Origin: Parvularcula sp963922235
Lineage (GTDB): Bacteria; Pseudomonadota; Alphaproteobacteria; Caulobacterales; Parvularculaceae
Direction of reading: 5' to 3'
Assembly (NCBI GenBank): GCA_963922235.1
Contig: CAWUIJ010000058.1
Location: forward strand, 1-16,282
DNA length: 16,282 nt
Numbering within the stretch: position 1 is the stretch's first letter; each line of letters begins with the position of its first letter. Below are positions 14,687-16,282 of this stretch, piece after piece. The translations under genes were made by a program, and so were the position numbers. Below the pieces are notes generated by a model. The model saw nothing but the letters and a program-made list of their open reading frames with translations, was not told the origin of the DNA and made no database searches.

Positions 14687-14842
14687 TCAGTGCGGGCCTT
14701 CTCGCATTGCGCACGGGTCGCCGAGGGCCTTGTCGTAGGTTGGAGGGGGGAGCGCGATGGTCGGTTCGTGGGTCACGCCTTTGCCACGAGGCGCCGCTGC
14801 GCCTTCCAAAACAACCATTGGGCGAACGGAGGCCGCCGTCAT
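14687..14842 (-). CDS. Possible 51-aa small protein, very uncertain
   Basis: An ATG at 14842 opens 51 codons ending in TGA at 14687. Third positions are clearly G/C-rich and the product is proline-rich (ALPPPTYDKALGDP at about residues 31-44). No ribosome binding site at a good distance and no family recognised. It may be chance in G+C-rich DNA or a gene remnant. Confidence 0.12.
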   Translation of the reverse strand: MTAASVRPMVVLEGAAAPRGKGVTHEPTIALPPPTYDKALGDPCAMREGPH

Positions 14843-14939
14843 CCTACATGCTCTCGTTGATTTCACTGCCAAGCCCTGTAGAGCCAGTGACAAAATCAGG
14901 CGCAAATAGCGCGCTGACATAAATATATAGGGAGTTTCT

Positions 14940-16282
14940 ATGATCTTTTCGCTGCTGCTCGTCATCGTGGCGGGCTTCATCGCCGTGGGATACGGCGTGG
15001 TCACCACCAAGTCTGTGCTTGCTGCGCCTGCTGGCAACGCGCGCATGCAAGAGATCGCAGCAGCGATCCAAGAAGGCGCCTCGGCTTATCTTCGCCGCCA
15101 ATACATCACCATTGGCATTGTCGGCGCGGTCGTGATGGTCGCTCTTCTTGTTCTCTTCCGCGATTGGGTTCCAGCCGTTGGCTTCCTTCTCGGGGCGGTT
15201 CTTTCGGGCGCTGCTGGCTTCATCGGCATGTTGATTTCGGTTCGTGCCAATGTGCGGACGACAGAAGCGTCGCGGAACGGTCTGCAGCACGGTTTGGACA
15301 TCGCGTTCAAAGCGGGCGCTGTGACCGGCATGCTCGTCGCAGGTCTCGCGCTCCTTGGTCTTGCGGTTTACTTCGTTCTCCTCACCGGTGTCTTCGGCAT
15401 GGAAGAGTCGAGCCGGCAGGTCGTGAACGGCCTCGTCTCGCTCTCTCTCGGTGCCTCCTTGATCTCGGTCTTTGCGCGTCTTGGCGGCGGCATCTTCACC
15501 AAAGGTGCTGACGTGGGCGGCGACCTCGTCGGTAAAGTTGAAGCGGGTATCCCTGAGGACGATCCACGGAACGCAGCGACGATCGCTGACAATGTCGGCG
15601 ACAATGTCGGTGACTGCGCTGGCATGGCAGCTGACCTTTTCGAGACTTATGTGGTGACGATCGCTGCAACCATGGTTTTGGCGTCGATCCTGTTTGCTGG
15701 TGTGCCCGTGGTTGAAGGCGACGGCATCTCAGCTGTGCAGCGCTTCATGCTCTATCCGCTTGCTATCGGCGGCGCGTGTATCCTGACATCGATTGGCGGC
15801 ACCTATTTCGTGAAGCTCAGCCAAGGCTCCACCAACGTGATGGGCGCGCTTTACAAGGGCCTGATCGCGACGGGTGTGATGTCTGTTGTTGCTCTTCTCT
15901 TGGTCACCTCGCTGGTGACGGGCTTCCAGCAAGATTACGAAATCGCTGGTCTCGGCGGTGAGGGTGTACGGACTTTCAACGGCTTCGGTCTCTTCATCTG
16001 CGGGATCATGGGCCTCGTTGTGACCGGCGCCATTGTGTGGGTCACTGAGTACTACACAGGCACAGGCTTCCGTCCGGTGAAGTCGGTGGCGGCAGCCTCA
16101 GAAAGTGGTCACGGTACCAACGTGATCCAGGGCCTTGCCGTCTCGATGGAAGCCACGGCTCTACCAGCGCTGATCATCATCGTTGGCATCATTGCAGCGT
16201 TTAACCTCGCGGGCCTTTACGGGATTGCGATTTCGGTGACGACGATGCTGGCGCTTGCTGGGATGATCGTGGCGCTCGACGC
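14940..16282 (+). CDS. hppA: Membrane-bound ion-translocating pyrophosphatase (partial, 3' end outside the window)
   Basis: The frame is open from ATG 14940 to the window end (447 codons, about two thirds of the usual 650-700). The protein is an integral membrane pump that hydrolyses PPi to move H+ (or Na+) across the membrane. Visible hallmarks are GGGIFTKGADVGGDLVGKVE (182-201), EDDPRN (206-211) and DNVGDNVGDCAGMAADLFE (217-235). These Asp/Lys-rich loops bind Mg-PPi. QEGASAYLRRQY (44-55) is also typical, and many hydrophobic helices lie between. GGAG (14931-14934) stands 5 bases before the ATG. The residue that tells K+-dependent from K+-independent types lies just beyond the window. Recycling PPi into an ion gradient would suit an energy-limited, low-ATP-yield ED lifestyle, but that link is inference. 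Confidence 0.96.
   Translation, partial: MIFSLLLVIVAGFIAVGYGVVTTKSVLAAPAGNARMQEIAAAIQEGASAYLRRQYITIGIVGAVVMVALLVLFRDWVPAVGFLLGAVLSGAAGFIGMLISVRANVRTTEASRNGLQHGLDIAFKAGAVTGMLVAGLALLGLAVYFVLLTGVFGMEESSRQVVNGLVSLSLGASLISVFARLGGGIFTKGADVGGDLVGKVEAGIPEDDPRNAATIADNVGDNVGDCAGMAADLFETYVVTIAATMVLASILFAGVPVVEGDGISAVQRFMLYPLAIGGACILTSIGGTYFVKLSQGSTNVMGALYKGLIATGVMSVVALLLVTSLVTGFQQDYEIAGLGGEGVRTFNGFGLFICGIMGLVVTGAIVWVTEYYTGTGFRPVKSVAAASESGHGTNVIQGLAVSMEATALPALIIIVGIIAAFNLAGLYGIAISVTTMLALAGMIVALD

Larger units (their letters stand above)
14580..14939. other. Divergent intergenic region between the OYE gene and hppA
   Basis: These 360 bases hold outward promoters for both neighbours. Seen: an inverted repeat close to the OYE start (14602-14626), a 7-bp hairpin pairing 14674-14680 with 14695-14701, a possible 51-codon minus-strand frame (14687-14842), and an AT-rich TAAATATATA stretch at 14920-14929 just before the hppA Shine-Dalgarno. 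No -35 of quality was found for hppA. Confidence 0.55.

Noticed and set aside
14844..15290. 148-codon minus-strand frame over the start of hppA
   Set aside because: It is antisense to the highly conserved pyrophosphatase N-terminus and has no recognisable features.
15588..15611. Tandem 12-bp direct repeat GACAATGTCGGC/GACAATGTCGGT
   Set aside because: It encodes the universally conserved DNVGDNVGD motif of membrane pyrophosphatases, so the repeat follows from the protein.
1..16282. Search for CRISPR arrays, tRNAs, insertion sequences, phage genes or a defence island
   Set aside because: No regularly spaced repeats, cloverleaf, transposase or integrase motifs or nuclease/ATPase pairs were recognised; the window is mainly core metabolism.

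Overview
The window looks like chromosomal DNA of an alphaproteobacterium, probably an aquatic oligotroph of the Caulobacterales, Hyphomonadaceae or Parvularcula type. This is an inference from moderately high G+C, a clustered Entner-Doudoroff (ED) pathway with its own glucokinase, a sugar symporter instead of a PTS, and a membrane pyrophosphatase. The genus cannot be fixed from the sequence. No rRNA, tRNA, CRISPR array, insertion sequence or phage gene was found.

Layout: (1) 1-210 holds the C-terminus of a probable metal-dependent hydrolase. (2) 211-680 is a gene-poor stretch with inverted repeats, a possible small minus-strand gene and a promoter for it. (3) 681-3440 (minus) encodes a long, divergent phosphoenolpyruvate carboxylase-like protein. 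(4) 3596-11944 (plus) is the core of the window: a LacI-type regulator, then a sugar/H+ symporter, zwf, pgl, edd, glk and eda. From zwf to eda the genes overlap or nearly touch, so they are almost certainly one transcript. (5) 11948-14579 (minus) holds a two-gene unit: an Old Yellow Enzyme family oxidoreductase followed by a secreted Xaa-Pro-type M24 peptidase. (6) 14940 to the window end (plus) is the first two thirds of hppA, the ion-pumping pyrophosphatase.

How the genes work together: the symporter brings in unphosphorylated hexose. Glk makes glucose-6-phosphate, Zwf and Pgl make 6-phosphogluconate, Edd makes KDPG, and Eda splits KDPG to pyruvate and glyceraldehyde-3-phosphate. No gnd is seen, so the cluster is built for ED flux. 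The PEPC-like gene next to it, divergent from the regulator, could supply oxaloacetate if it is active. A perfect 12-bp CG-centred palindrome (4740-4751) upstream of the symporter is a strong candidate operator for the LacI protein.

Most of the window is ordinary metabolism. The points most worth a second look are the unusual catalytic loop of the PEPC-like protein, the LacI operator over a -35-like hexamer, the stem-loop between symporter and zwf, and the unexplained 211-680 region. I did not find convincing evidence for a wholly new system.
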